NCBI GenBank assembly: GCA_022410635.1
Contig: JAJVDF010000504.1
Coordinates: 677,851-741,850, forward strand
From: Tretioscincus oriximinensis
Lineage: Eukaryota; Chordata; Lepidosauria; Squamata; Gymnophthalmidae
Direction of reading: 5' to 3'
DNA: 64,000 nt
Both the position numbers and the translations under genes were made by a program. Below the pieces are notes generated by a model. That model saw only the letters and a list, made by a program, of their open reading frames with translations. It was not told the origin of the DNA and searched no databases. How positions within the stretch are numbered: position 1 is the first letter of the stretch; the number at the start of each line of letters is the position of its first letter. Below, piece by piece: positions 33,062-44,044 of the stretch.

Positions 33062-34268
33062 AATCATAAGAACATAAGAACATAAGAACATAAGAAGAGC
33101 CATACTGGATCAGGCCACAGCCCATCAAGTCCAGCATTCTGTGTCACACAGAGGCCCACCAGATGCACCTGGGCAGCCTGAACAGAGGAAAGCAAAATAT
33201 GCTCCTGTTCATGACTCCCTGCAAATGGTATTTCAAGAGCCCTGCCTGTTGCTCCATCCGGGAGCCGACATCCAGACAACTATCCTAGTATCCATTTATA
33301 CCCTTAGTGTCCATAAACCTGTCTAGTCCTGTCTTGAAACTATCCAAGCTGTTGGCTACTACTACCTCTTCAGGAAGTAAATTCCACAGGCCGATGACCC
33401 TCTGGGTGAAAAAATACTTTCCTTTGTCTGTTCTCACTTTTCTACCCAACAGTTTTAAGGAGTGCCCTCTGGTCCTTGTGTTGTGTGATAGAGAAAATAT
33501 TTTTTCTCTATTCACCCTGTCGATCCCATGCATGATTTTGTACACTTCAATCAGATCACCCCTCAAACGTCTCCTTTCGAGGCTGAAAAGGCCCAGACGT
33601 TGCAGCCTTGCTTCGTAAGGGAGGTGCTCCAGACCCTTGATCATTCTTGTTGCCCTTTCTCTTCACCTTCTCCAGTTCCAAAATATTCCTCTTGAGATGT
33701 GGTGACCAGAATTGAACACAGTATTCCAAATGTGGCCTCACCACAGATTTATAAAGAGGCAAAACAACATTTGCTGACTTGTTTTCGATTCCTTTCCTAA
33801 TTATCCCCAACATGGAATTTGCCTTTTTTGCTGCTGCTGCACNCTGGGTTGACATTTTCATTGAATTGTCCACTAACACCCCAAGATCCTTTTCTTGCTC
33901 GGTCACAGAAAGCTTGGTTCCCATCAGGAGGTAGGAGTATTTTGGGTTCTTTGCCCCAATATGCATGACCTTGCACTTGCTTAAGTTGAAGTGCATTTGC
34001 CACTTTGATGCCCACTCACACAATTTGAATAAATCACTCTGGAGTGCCTTACAATCATTTTCAGTTTTCACTACCCTGAACAGTTTAGTGTCGTCAGCAA
34101 ACTTGGCTACTTCACTATGTACCTCGGCATCCAGATCATTTATAAATATATTGAAAAGCAAGGGTNCCAGTACAGATCCCTGGGGTACCCCACTTCTTAC
34201 CTCTTTCCACTCAGAGAACTGTCCATTTAATACTACCCTCTGTTTTCTATCTTTTAGCCAGTTTCCAA
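33062..34268 (-). pseudogene. CR1-B LINE ORF2: reverse transcriptase palm to C-terminus and 3' end
   Basis: The best preserved retroelement coding sequence in the window. From 34272 downward the minus frame reads [32 protein letters not shown] (palm block), and KFADDTKLFRVV with the catalytic FADD aspartates. Then come [36 protein letters not shown] and VVRPHLEYCVQFWSPHLKRN, for 238 codons. After a frameshift near 33600 a second frame of about 119 codons gives RLQRLGLFSLERRRLRGDLI, KIMHGIDRVNREKIFSLSHN and VIGLWNLLPEEVV. The 3' UTR ends in four reversed TTCTTATG octamers at 33066-33095. The endonuclease and ORF1 are absent. Confidence 0.93.
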
Positions 34269-35022
34269 TCATAGAGTTGGAAGTGACCTCCAGGTCACGG
34301 GGTCCATCCCCTGCTCAATGCAGGATTCACTAGACCATCCCAGACAGATGACTATCCAGCCCACATTTGAAGACTTCCAGAGAAGCTGAACTCACCACCT
34401 CTTGTGGCAACCTGTTCCACTGGATGATTACCCTGGCTGTTAGGATGTTTATTCTGATCTCTAATCTAAATCTCCTCCCTTGCTGTTTCATCCCATTGTT
34501 TCTAGTCCTTCCATGTGCCAAGGAGAACAAGGCTGATCCATCTGCTCTGTTGAAGCCCTTCAGGTATTTGTAGGCAGCTATCATGTCTCCTCTCAGTCTT
34601 CTCTTTTGCAGACTAAACATCCCCAAATCCTTTAACCGTTCCTCATAGGACTTCATAGTTTCAAGACCACTCACCATACTTGTAACTCTCTTTTGAAATT
34701 GCTCCAGTTTATCAATGTCCTTTTTAAATTGGGGCCCCAGAACTGAACAGAGGATTCCAAGTGTGGTTGTTCCAAAGTACTGTAGAGAAGAATAATTGCT
34801 TCACGTGAGTGAGATTCTATACTCCTCTTAATATAACCCAGGATTGTGTTTGTCTTTTTTGCAGCTGCTTCACACTGTTGGCTCATGTATAGTCTGCGAT
34901 CTACCAATACACCCAAGTCCTTTTTACCTGTGCTNCTGCTCAGACATATTCCTCCCATTCTATACGTGCTGTTTTCATTATTTTTTCCCCAGATGTAGGA
35001 TTTTGCATTTCTCNGTATTAAT
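34269..35022 (-). mobile_element. CR1-A LINE, C-terminal ORF2 and 3' end
   Basis: Abuts the CR1-B copy within a few bases. The minus frames read [40 protein letters not shown], then METMKSYEERLKDLGMFSLQ-like and VIIQWNRLPQEVVSSASLEV. At its 5' side it meets an inverted stub of itself (35023-35070). Confidence 0.92.
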
Positions 35023-35070
35023 GCAAGATCCTACAACTGGGCAAAAAAAANAAAATGAAAACAGCACAGT
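35023..35070 (+). mobile_element. Inverted CR1-A stub forming a palindromic junction
   Basis: ATGCAAGATCCTACAACTGG and AAAATGAAAACAGCACAG are the inverted counterpart of 34962-35018 in the adjacent minus-strand CR1-A. Only a few bases separate the arms. Confidence 0.75.
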
Positions 35071-35199
35071 AGATCAATCTCCCCTTCCCTACATGTTGTA
35101 GGAAGTTGCAAAGGGCAGGTTGGGGATGTGCAAAGTGTGNCAAATGTTTTTGCCATAAAGCCCCTTTTTGGATGCAGAAATATTTTCTAGTCTGTGTTT

Positions 35200-35760
35200 T
35201 TAAAACGCAGCCTTTTTGTCTCCTTTCTGTCTTTCATTCCTGCCTAAGCAGTTTTTGGTAATCTGTAACCTGGCTAATCTTTGCTCTGGTCACTTTGTAT
35301 TCATGGTGATTAATCCCTTGCTCCTGAGCCCCAGGGCATGCCAAGATGGAGGCGACCATATGGTACACTGCATGGCCAGGACCTCCTTCTCCAACTGAGA
35401 CNGGAAGGCATCNCAGACCAAAGCAGCNTGGGAGATTTCTGACCACCTGACCTGCTTGGACACGCCCTCCTCCAATCATTGTCTTCGCTTGTAACCTGCT
35501 ATAACCCTTTTCCATGCCTCCTCTGGCTGGAGCTTAAATACCAGCTGCAGAAATTAAAGTGGGTCTTTTGTTCCTGCTGACCATCTGGTGCCACGATCTC
35601 TTTCTTTAGCCCTCCCCCTTTCTGTCTGCTGGGCCTAAGCACATGGCTTAAGGTCACCAAGATTTCTGAGTGGAAAGCTTGGGTAATTTCTATCTTTCGG
35701 GCATAGCAAAGTTAGGTCCCCAGGAATTCCTTGTTGGGGGAGCGCCTGGGTATCTATCGT
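35200..35760 (+). mobile_element. Possible solo LTR (also at 36987-37547 in the second copy)
   Basis: Promoter-like order: GCCAAGATGGAGGCGACC (YY1-like motif), CTCCAATCAT (CCAAT box), TTAAATA (35534), ATTAAA (35553) and a GT-rich CTTTTGTTCC stretch. TTGGGGGAGCGCCTGGG near 35735 loosely resembles a primer-binding site. The TATA-to-poly(A)-signal distance is unusually short, and I could not define TG...CA ends or a target duplication. No gag, pol or env reading is present. Confidence 0.25.
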
Positions 35761-36061
35761 AACTCAAAGCCAGTATGGATTAGCTGTATATATTTAACAT
35801 AATCGCAGCAGCACACAGCTAGCCGTTCGTCTGCTACACCATCTACTTCCCGGAGCCCCAGAAGGTCCCGTCAGCCGTACTCGGGATGCAATAGCAAAGG
35901 AAGGGAGGAACAAAGGTTGTATAAAGGGATTAAAGCCTTGGCTTGATATCTTCCTCATAAGGATATTTTCCAGCCTTCTCTTTCCTCTCAATTCCTCCCA
36001 ATATGTAAACCTCTTTGGTGGCTCCAGTGTGACTGGCAAAGCTACTTCGGAAATTAAGGCT

Positions 36062-36445
36062 AGGTGCACCGGACGATTTAAATACCGCTACAATGCTAAA
36101 ATCCAGAATATAGCGATCGTGTGTCAACATGTCTATTCCGTGCACACCAAGCATGTTTATTCCGTGACCAAAGCCCTAATTCTGTAGCATTGTTCTCTGA
36201 TCTCATCACAGTGCAGTCCAAGAATTTTTACTTTTACTTGCATTAGCCAGTAGAAAGAACAGCTGCATTCCTGATTGTTTTAACATATCACGTCTAATTT
36301 GTACACATGCGTACAGTTGCAAGAGTACAGGGGCTCTCCAGGACGATGCCTGAATATCTGAGCAATAGTTTATTCCAGGAAAAAAAAATGATTATTGCAG
36401 TTCAACTACTNAAAAGCACTTAGCACTTGTGTCCAGGTCTTCCTA
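36062..36445. mobile_element. MITE-X, deleted copy (second copy at 37849-38232)
   Basis: Left end GGTGCACCGGACGATTTAAA, CAGAATATAGCGATCGTGTG; right part CAATAGTTTATTCCAGG and TTAGCACTTGTGTCC. The same order occurs at 49951-50843 (GGTGCACACACATGGCG ... CAATAGTTTATTCCGGG ... TTAACACGTGTGCC). The long hairpin interior of the 50-kb copy is missing here. Confidence 0.55.
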
Positions 36446-36454
36446 AATATGCTA

Positions 36455-36889
36455 AGAAAGACGTAGAAAACAGAATGGTATTTAACAGACAAAAGTGCAA
36501 GATCCTACATCTGGACAAAAATAATGAAAACAGCACATATAGAATGGGAGGAATATGTTTGAGCAGCAGCACAGGGGAGAAGGACCTGAGTGTTTTGGTA
36601 GATTACAGATTAAACATGAGTCAACAGTGTGAAGCAGCTGCAAAATAGGCAAACACAATCCTGGGATGTATCCAGAGGGGCATAGAATCTCGCTCACGTG
36701 AAGTAATTATTCCTCTCTACAGGACTTTGGTGCGACCACACTTGGAATCCTGGGTTCAGTTCTAGGGGCTGCAATTTTAAAAAGGACATTGATAAACTAG
36801 AGCAAGTACAAAAGAGAGTTACAAGGATGGTGAGTGGTCTGGAAACCATGAAGTCCTATGGGGAACGGTTAAAGGATCTGGGGATGTTT
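36455..36889 (+). mobile_element. CR1-A LINE, cut by the duplication junction
   Basis: Codons [52 protein letters not shown], then METMKSYGERLKDLGMF. It stops at 36889, where duplicated sequence restarts. Confidence 0.9.
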
Positions 36890-36890
36890 N

Positions 36891-38677
36891 AGTTGCAAAG
36901 GGCAGGTTGGGGATGTGCAAAGTGTGGCAAATGTTTTTGCCATAAAGCCCCTTTTTGGATGCAGAAATATTTTCTAGTCTGTGTTTTTAAAACGCAGCCT
37001 TTTTGTCTCCTTTCTGTCTTTCATTCCTGCCTAAGCAGTTTTTGGTAATCTGTAACCTGGCTAATCTTTGCTCTGGTCACTTTGTATTCATGGTGATTAA
37101 TCCCTTGCTCCTGAGCCCCAGGGCATGCCAAGATGGAGGCGACCATATGGTACACTGCATGGCCAGGACCTCCTTCTCCAACTGAGACNGGAAGGCATCN
37201 CAGACCAAAGCAGCNTGGGAGATTTCTGACCACCTGACCTGCTTGGACACGCCCTCCTCCAATCATTGTCTTCGCTTGTAACCTGCTATAACCCTTTTCC
37301 ATGCCTCCTCTGGCTGGAGCTTAAATACCAGCTGCAGAAATTAAAGTGGGTCTTTTGTTCCTGCTGACCATCTGGTGCCACGATCTCTTTCTTTAGCCCT
37401 CCCCCTTTCTGTCTGCTGGGCCTAAGCACATGGCTTAAGGTCACCAAGATTTCTGAGTGGAAAGCTTGGGTAATTTCTATCTTTCGGGCATAGCAAAGTT
37501 AGGTCCCCAGGAATTCCTTGTTGGGGGAGCGCCTGGGTATCTATCGTAACTCAAAGCCAGTATGGATTAGCTGTATATATTTAACATAATCGCAGCAGCA
37601 CACAGCTAGCCGTTCGTCTGCTACACCATCTACTTCCCGGAGCCCCAGAAGGTCCCGTCAGCCGTACTCGGGATGCAATAGCAAAGGAAGGGAGGAACAA
37701 AGGTTGTATAAAGGGATTAAAGCCTTGGCTTGATATCTTCCTCATAAGGATATTTTCCAGCCTTCTCTTTCCTCTCAATTCCTCCCAATATGTAAACCTC
37801 TTTGGTGGCTCCAGTGTGACTGGCAAAGCTACTTCGGAAATTAAGGCTAGGTGCACCGGACGATTTAAATACCGCTACAATGCTAAAATCCAGAATATAG
37901 CGATCGTGTGTCAACATGTCTATTCCGTGCACACCAAGCATGTTTATTCCGTGACCAAAGCCCTAATTCTGTAGCATTGTTCTCTGATCTCATCACAGTG
38001 CAGTCCAAGAATTTTTACTTTTACTTGCATTAGCCAGTAGAAAGAACAGCTGCATTCCTGATTGTTTTAACATATCACGTCTAATTTGTACACATGCGTA
38101 CAGTTGCAAGAGTACAGGGGCTCTCCAGGACGATGCCTGAATATCTGAGCAATAGTTTATTCCAGGAAAAAAAAATGATTATTGCAGTTCAACTACTNAA
38201 AAGCACTTAGCACTTGTGTCCAGGTCTTCCTAAATATGCTAAGAAAGACGTAGAAAACAGAATGGTATTTAACAGACAAAAGTGCAAGATCCTACATCTG
38301 GACAAAAATAATGAAAACAGCACATATAGAATGGGAGGAATATGTTTGAGCAGCAGCACAGGGGAGAAGGACCTGAGTGTTTTGGTAGATTACAGATTAA
38401 ACATGAGTCAACAGTGTGAAGCAGCTGCAAAATAGGCAAACACAATCCTGGGATGTATCCAGAGGGGCATAGAATCTCGCTCACGTGAAGTAATTATTCC
38501 TCTCTACAGGACTTTGGTGCGACCACACTTGGAATCCTGGGTTCAGTTCTAGGGGCTGCAATTTTAAAAAGGACATTGATAAACTAGAGCAAGTACAAAA
38601 GAGAGTTACAAGGATGGTGAGTGGTCTGGAAACCATGAAGTCCTATGGGGAACGGTTAAAGGATCTGGGGATGTTTA
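36891..38677. repeat. Tandem duplication, copy 2 (1787 bp)
   Basis: Begins AGTTGCAAAGGGCAGGTTGG and ends within CR1-A at the position where copy 1 was interrupted. CR1-A then continues normally to its 3' end at 39010. Confidence 0.97.
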
Positions 38678-39010
38678 GTCTGCAGAAGAGAAGAGGNAAA
38701 GGAGACCTGATAGCTGCCTGGAAATACCTGAAGGGCTTTTCACAGAGCAATCAGCCTCTTTGGCACATGGAAGGACTGCAAGGGAGNAGATTGAGATTAG
38801 AGATCAGAAGGAACTTCCCAAGAGTCAGGGGGATAAACCAGTGGAACAGGCTGCCACAGGAGGTGGTAAGTTTGCCTTCACTGGAAGTCTTCAAACAGAG
38901 CCTNNACAGTCATCTGTCTGGGATGGTTTAATGAGTCCTGCATTGAGCAGGGGTTGGGAGCCGATGNCCCTGGAGGTCCCTTCCAAGTCTATGATTCTAT
39001 GATTCTATGA
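38242..39010 (+). mobile_element. CR1-A LINE with complete 3' end
   Basis: Same coding order as 36455-36889, continuing into LQKRR.KGDLIAAWKYLKGF, INQWNRLPQEVVSLPSLEVF and the tail TCTATGATTCTATGATTCTA. Stops and Ns interrupt it. Confidence 0.92.
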
Positions 39011-39654
39011 AAACCTTATCTGTACGCAGCCTAAGATTCTTCGCTCCCAAATAATAATACTTTCTGCAGTGAAAACAGGGTCCTAATTGCAAGCAAATAC
39101 AAAGTGCAGTAAAGGATCTCAATGTCTATTTTATTTTTGTTTCTCAAATTAACATACTATAAAAATTCTACGAATAACTGTCAGGTGCAATATGTTAGGA
39201 ATCTTTCTCAAAACAATGAACTCCACATATTGTGAGAGACAAGTCCAGCATGTTGAAGATCTTACCTACTCTTTGAAGCTACCATTCAGGGCATTAGCTA
39301 ACCTTCTAAGAGCACACCTTTCCAAAGGGAGGCAGTGATGTTTTCATGGGAAAGCATAATGTACATTAAACAATGCTCTGAAGAGAACTCTTCATGATCA
39401 TTCAAACCAAATGGCAATGCGTAAAGCAATTATAGATACAATAATGCTGCTGCAGTTCCATTCATCTCCGGAAAATCTCATACAAACGTGGGCCATTTAC
39501 TGACTGCTGAACAAAACTATACCCACTCATACGGATGACACCATCAATCTCTTAGCAATCAGCCTTCTTAAGCTGCATGTCTAACGGCAAGATGCATATG
39601 CATATAAATTTGCACACATACAGTTCAGATACATGGATGGCGATGATGAATAGA
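39011..39654. other. Unassigned sequence
   Basis: Nothing recognised. Confidence 0.5.
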
Positions 39655-39830
39655 CAGACGGGCAGGCAGCCCTGCAGGCATATAGGCAGGCAGACAGATA
39701 GACAGACAGACAGACAGACAGATAGAACAGATGGATGGATAAATAGAAAGATAGAACAGATGGATGGATAAATAGAAAGATAGATGGATGGATGGATGGA
39801 TGGATGGATGGATGGATGGATGGATGGATG

Positions 39831-39867
<37 letters not shown>

Positions 39868-39904
39868 GTAGGTAGATAGGTAGATAGGTAGATAGGTAGA
39901 TAGG

Positions 39905-39973
<69 letters not shown>

Positions 39974-40262
39974 GGAACAGATGGAACAGATGGAACAGAT
40001 GGAACAGATGGAACAGATGGATAGATGGAACAGATGGATGGATAGAACAGATGGATGGATAGAACAGATGGATGGATAGAACAGATGGATGGATAGAACA
40101 GATGGATGGATAGAACAGATGGATGGATGGATAGAACAGATGGATGGATGGATAGAACAGATGGATGGATAGACAGAACAGATGGATGGATGGATAGAAC
40201 AGATTGATAGATAGAACAGATTGATAGATAGACAGATAGACAGAAAAATGGATAGATAGATA
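39655..40262. repeat. Compound (GACA)n, (GATG)n, (GATA)n array with a GATGGATAGAACA minisatellite
   Basis: GACA units near 39690-39720, GATG units 39780-39832, and GATA/GGTA units 39833-39970. Then ATGGAACAG pentads and 13-18 base GATGGATAGAACA units to about 40225, ending in GATAGACA units. The 263-codon minus frame (poly Ile/Tyr/Ser/His/Pro) is a repeat artefact. Confidence 0.97.
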
Positions 40263-40607
40263 GATAGAAGAAAAGAAGAAAAGAAGAAAAGAAGAAAAGA
40301 AAAGAAGAAGAAGAACTGGGTTCTTATACTCCGCTTTTCTCACCTTTCAAAAGGACTCAAAGCTGCTTACAATGGTATTTTGCTCAAAGGCTGACATTCT
40401 ATCTTCCCCACCATATTGTGGTGGTTCCCATGTATCTACTTGCAGTCAGTTGCAATTTCTTGCAATTCATGCTTTTGAATAGCTGGGTTGGCTGGAGCTA
40501 CAGGCTAGTNGAAGGTTATCACCCCTCCCTACGTCCGACATAGGTCTTCTGAACCTCATCTCCCAGATGAGAGATGGATTCCTTAGCAACTGAGCTATCC
40601 GTGCCTA
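40263..40607 (-). mobile_element. SINE-2, full length, inserted in a GATA/GATG array
   Basis: AAGAAAAGAAG tail to 40312, then ACTGGGTTCTTATACTCCGC, TGGTTCCCATGTATCTACTT and GGTTGGCTGGAGCTACAGGC. The antisense head contains CTTAGCAACTGAGCTATCCG (A box). GATA/GATG sequence resumes at 40608. Confidence 0.9.
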
Positions 40608-40716
40608 GATAAATAGATAGATGCATGCATGGATGGATAGAACAGATGGATGGATAGAACAGATGGACAGAGAACTAGATAGATAGNTAGATAGGTAGGT
40701 AGATAGATAGATAGAT
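40608..40716. repeat. GATA/GATG array, right of the SINE
   Basis: GATAAATAGATAGATGCATG, GGATGGATAGAACAGATGG units, then GATAGNTAGATAGGTAGG. It continues the motif types found left of the SINE. Confidence 0.95.
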
Positions 40717-42082
40717 GACTTCATGATGGTTCGTATGTAAATTAAAATGTGAATGCTCTTCAAGAAGCGCACTGCGTTTTAATTTTACTTTGCCCTTTAA
40801 TTGGCTTTATTACAATGTTCGGCTTGATCCAATTTTCTTTGAGTGAATTCAGGCTAACTTTTTAAAAGGTCATTATACAGTTTTTAAATATTGAACAGTG
40901 TTAGTTTAGCTTTTTTGTTTGCAAAATTGTTTGAAACGATAACTTAATCCATGCATGGATTCAGGCTCTGGAAAGTGTGTATCGAAAAAGGCACTTCAGC
41001 CTTCTGTGTGTGTTCGTGTTCACTGATTTTACATGTACCAACTACCGCAAGGCACCTAATCATGATTTTAAGCCAAAAAGAAATATTCAATATCATTTAC
41101 TTCTTAAATGGAAATTACTAATACCTGCATGCANTTAAACTGTGGTGTAAACACCAAGGCTCAATTATCTATGCCGTGATTTGAGCAATATCAATGTTTT
41201 CCTATTTCCTTTTTACTGGCCTCTTTATGAATGTAAATTCTGTATTGGTAACCTTTTGTGCACCGTATTTGAACATGGTATATGAAGGGGAGTGTCTTGT
41301 ACGGAATGATTTATTTCTCTCTGGCGCTTGGGTTTGCACCTGTTTTTGCTTGAATAAAGATGGATGGAGCGGTTTGTTTTCAGACTTTGCTGTTATTGAG
41401 TGTGCTCAATTGCGATACATCAATTGCAACTGATCTCCAATTTAATCTGCAAATGGTCAATGCTTGTATTGTCATTAGGAATGTTAATAAGTCACATACA
41501 CTGAGTTAATCAACTTAAAATAGTATCAAGGTGTTTTCTCCAGACCACAAAGTTTGAAGATGTTGGGGCTTCGATGCCATCAANTCAACAGACAAACACA
41601 ACACCTTTTACCATTAGTAAACTAGATGTAATTTTTTCAAACACAAGGGAGATTTAATTAAAAATCTATGAAAAGCAAGAAACGCAATGAAATTGTAGGT
41701 GCAGGTTCCTGGTTTAAGCTTGGTTGTTTATACATATGGTTATGAAGGTAAATAGCATTTACCTTCTTGGTTTAATGTGTAGGAAGAAAAAAATCATCTC
41801 AAGGTACAGAAAGGAAACCGAGTAATCAGACACGGTGGGCAACATCTGGGATTATGATGGGTGGGTGGCTGAAGAAGAAGCAAACCTCAGACTCCCCCTC
41901 CCTTACTAGGACAAAGCAGGGGGCCAGAACAGGGATGGGCAGCATCCGGCAGCTCCAGAGAGACCCCTGAGATGTGGGCGTCAACCAAGGATAGGCGAAT
42001 TTCTCAATAGACGTTGTATAAAAAAATCAGTTGATCTCAACACAAGGCAAAGCAGAAGCTCATGGGCACGTGGCATGGCTGG
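40717..42082. other. Repeat-free sequence, possibly with conserved non-coding blocks
   Basis: No LINE or SINE recognised. 40770-41480 is AT-rich with many TAAT, TTAAT and CAAT cores and no simple repeats, the texture expected of developmental regulatory DNA. This is impression only. Confidence 0.35.
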
Positions 42083-42214
42083 CTATGTCCTCTTCCCACT
42101 CTCTTTCTCCTGTTCTATGNTCTCCTTTGATGGCAGCGTGTTCTCCATGTTGGTTTTCTCCAGCTTCTTTTTGTTGAATTTCTCCACTTTGGAAATTTCT
42201 GGACGACGCAACAT
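42083..42214 (-). CDS. Thymosin-beta-like open frame (43 codons), probable retrocopy
   Basis: Minus-strand ATG at 42214, stop TAG at 42083-42085. The product includes VEKFNKKKLEKTN, ENTLPSKE and IEQEKESGKRT. Beta-thymosins are 43-45 residue G-actin-binding peptides with the layout M-x3-P-x2-S-x-VEKF-...-LKKT-...-NTLPSKETI-x-QEK. The match starts at the initiator Met and runs to the C-terminus with no frameshift. Oddities: the N-terminal residues after Met are changed (LRR), the actin-contact LKKT reads LEKT, and two residues before NTLPSKE are missing. One codon contains an N (42120). There are no splice sites or introns within it. A retrocopy is most likely; an exon of a real gene is possible but less so. 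Confidence 0.75.
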   Translation of the reverse strand: MLRRPEISKVEKFNKKKLEKTNMENTLPSKEXIEQEKESGKRT

Positions 42215-44044
42215 GCACACGCCTCAGACACTGTGGAAGTCCTTCCCGTTGGCTCTGGGTCTCCTCACACTCTGCAGCTTGGTCACACAAGATGTCGGTT
42301 TGACAATGGATTTTCCCAGGAAACCAATAATGCAGATAATCACCTTTAACATCAACAATCTGCTGGTTTCAATAACAACTTGGTGAGGCAAATTCAACAG
42401 AAATGCAACTTTCGGGCAGATTATTCATTCTGCATGAATGTTCTCCATGATCTCAAAGACAAGAAAGGTAGGGTAGATTTAAATTTTCTGTTCATTTTCA
42501 ATCCATATTATCCAACCTTCTCACACATATTAATATCTGGAGGAAATATATATTGTGTTTTATACCGGCAGTTAATAGATTTGGATTTTTTTTTCTACTT
42601 CTTTGTTTCATTCCACCCATCTCAGTGTGTGCACCAACGTGTTCCTGTCCAGTTTCCCCTGCCTCTAGCAGAAATATGTACCCATTCTGTCACGCTTGCA
42701 TTGTTACTATAACAATTGGTTTATTCTGAGGTAAACTGTACTGAAAGCAGCATTAGAAAGGGAAAATTGAGTGTTTCAATATGTCACCTCGATTGTGAAG
42801 GTGTAGTAATTATACTCATAGGTTTGTTGTACGTGGGAAGCTGGCCATGGCAAGAGAAGCNTTTACTGAAGCTAACACTGTGATAATGAGAAGTATTATA
42901 TCCTATTCATTGTGTGAAATGGTTGCCATTGAAGGATTTTTCCTCCCTCCATAAATTCACCACATTGTTATGAAAATAACTAATGATAATAGCGTTTGTT
43001 ATAAGAGGTGCAACATCCAGCATCTTCGGCAGCCAATAAACAAGATCAGCTTCATTTTCACTGACACTGATTGTAGCTAGGAGAGACTGAAGACTTTATT
43101 AAGGACTCATCCATGNATCTGAATCTTACCACAATCAGAGAGTTGAGAGGGCTTTTGCGCTGCACAGCACCGTGTCTCATCCTCCCTGATTCTGTGGAAA
43201 GTGTAGAAATAGTCCAGTACAGCCACGGAGCTATCCAGACCCCACTCCCATTTCCTGCACCATTACAGACTTCCTCATTGCTGGAGCAAGATGTCCGGCA
43301 AAGTTGCATGAGATCATGCTCTCAGAAGCCAATAAAGAAGCAGGTGCACAGGAGCCACCTCATCACAATGGTGTCACATCCTGGGGACACACAAGCGCCT
43401 GCAGCCCTTTCCACAGGACCTTAGTGGGGGCAGGACAGAGTTGTCCCTTCTGCTATTAATACCTAAGGGGACTGAGTTAAGGAGAATCCAAATACACAAT
43501 CCGGGGTGAATGTAAACAGAATGTTGTCAGAGTCATAGCGTGGTCCATAGTCAGGGAGGAAACAGAGAGATTTCAAAGTCAGGAACAGTCCAAGGTCAGA
43601 GCTTACAACCCCAAGANGCACAGCTGAGATATGACGAGAGTTGATCCTCAGCGTTGGGCTGTGGTTTTAGCAACCTTTAAATTAGTCATCAGACATAAGA
43701 CGTGCAGACCTCATTCATTTTTGCATCAGTGTCTGGACTGTGCAAGCTCTTGCCTACACTGCAAGACCTCTCTGAGCCCCTGCTGGCTTAACCCTTCCCC
43801 TTCAGGTTCTGAGCCTTCCTGCTGTTCAGAAGAGAAAGAGAACGGGGGGGGGGGGCATGTTGACTCGGCCAACACCTCCTCCTCTGAAGTTTCACAGTCA
43901 AGGTCACGACAAATGGCATCATTCCAGATGTTACGGATAACGTTTGGGAATCCTTCTGGAGCATTTTAACTTAGTGAAAGTGTGAATTCTGGTATGACCC
44001 CATTAATATATGGGAAATCTAAGTTTATACATAATGCATCAATA
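42215..44044. other. Unassigned sequence
   Basis: Frames at 42380, 43113 and 43631 lack family motifs. 43500-43600 contains repeated AGTCAGG/AAGGTCAG phrases. A run of G lies at 43846. 42215-42400 could be the 5' untranslated part of the thymosin-like retrocopy. Confidence 0.45.

Larger units (their letters stand above)
35104..36890. repeat. Tandem duplication, copy 1 (1787 bp)
   Basis: Base-for-base match to 36891-38677 at a constant offset of 1787, as far as I checked. Isolated N calls coincide (35402, 35413, 35428 and 36411 correspond to 37189, 37200, 37215 and 38198). One N at 35140 is resolved as G in copy 2. The junction base 36890 is itself N. Confidence 0.97.

Noticed and set aside
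35735..35752. Retroviral primer-binding site
   Set aside because: TTGGGGGAGCGCCTGGG matches the proline-tRNA type site only partly, and the LTR end before it lacks a clear CA; kept only as a weak hint.
35104..38677. Treating the two identical sets of frames as a duplicated gene family
   Set aside because: The frames are non-coding repeats copied within one duplication, probably an assembly artefact.
39552..40343. 263-codon minus-strand frame
   Set aside because: It translates GATA/GATG repeats plus the SINE-2 tail; the Ile/Tyr/Ser/His/Pro periodicity follows the 4-base unit.
42060..42290. 76-codon minus-strand frame
   Set aside because: It is a shifted frame over the thymosin-like sequence; the recognisable protein is in the neighbouring frame (42083-42214).
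43631..43969. 112-codon frame
   Set aside because: Cys/Ser-rich without recognisable motif, no supporting splice or repeat context; left unassigned.
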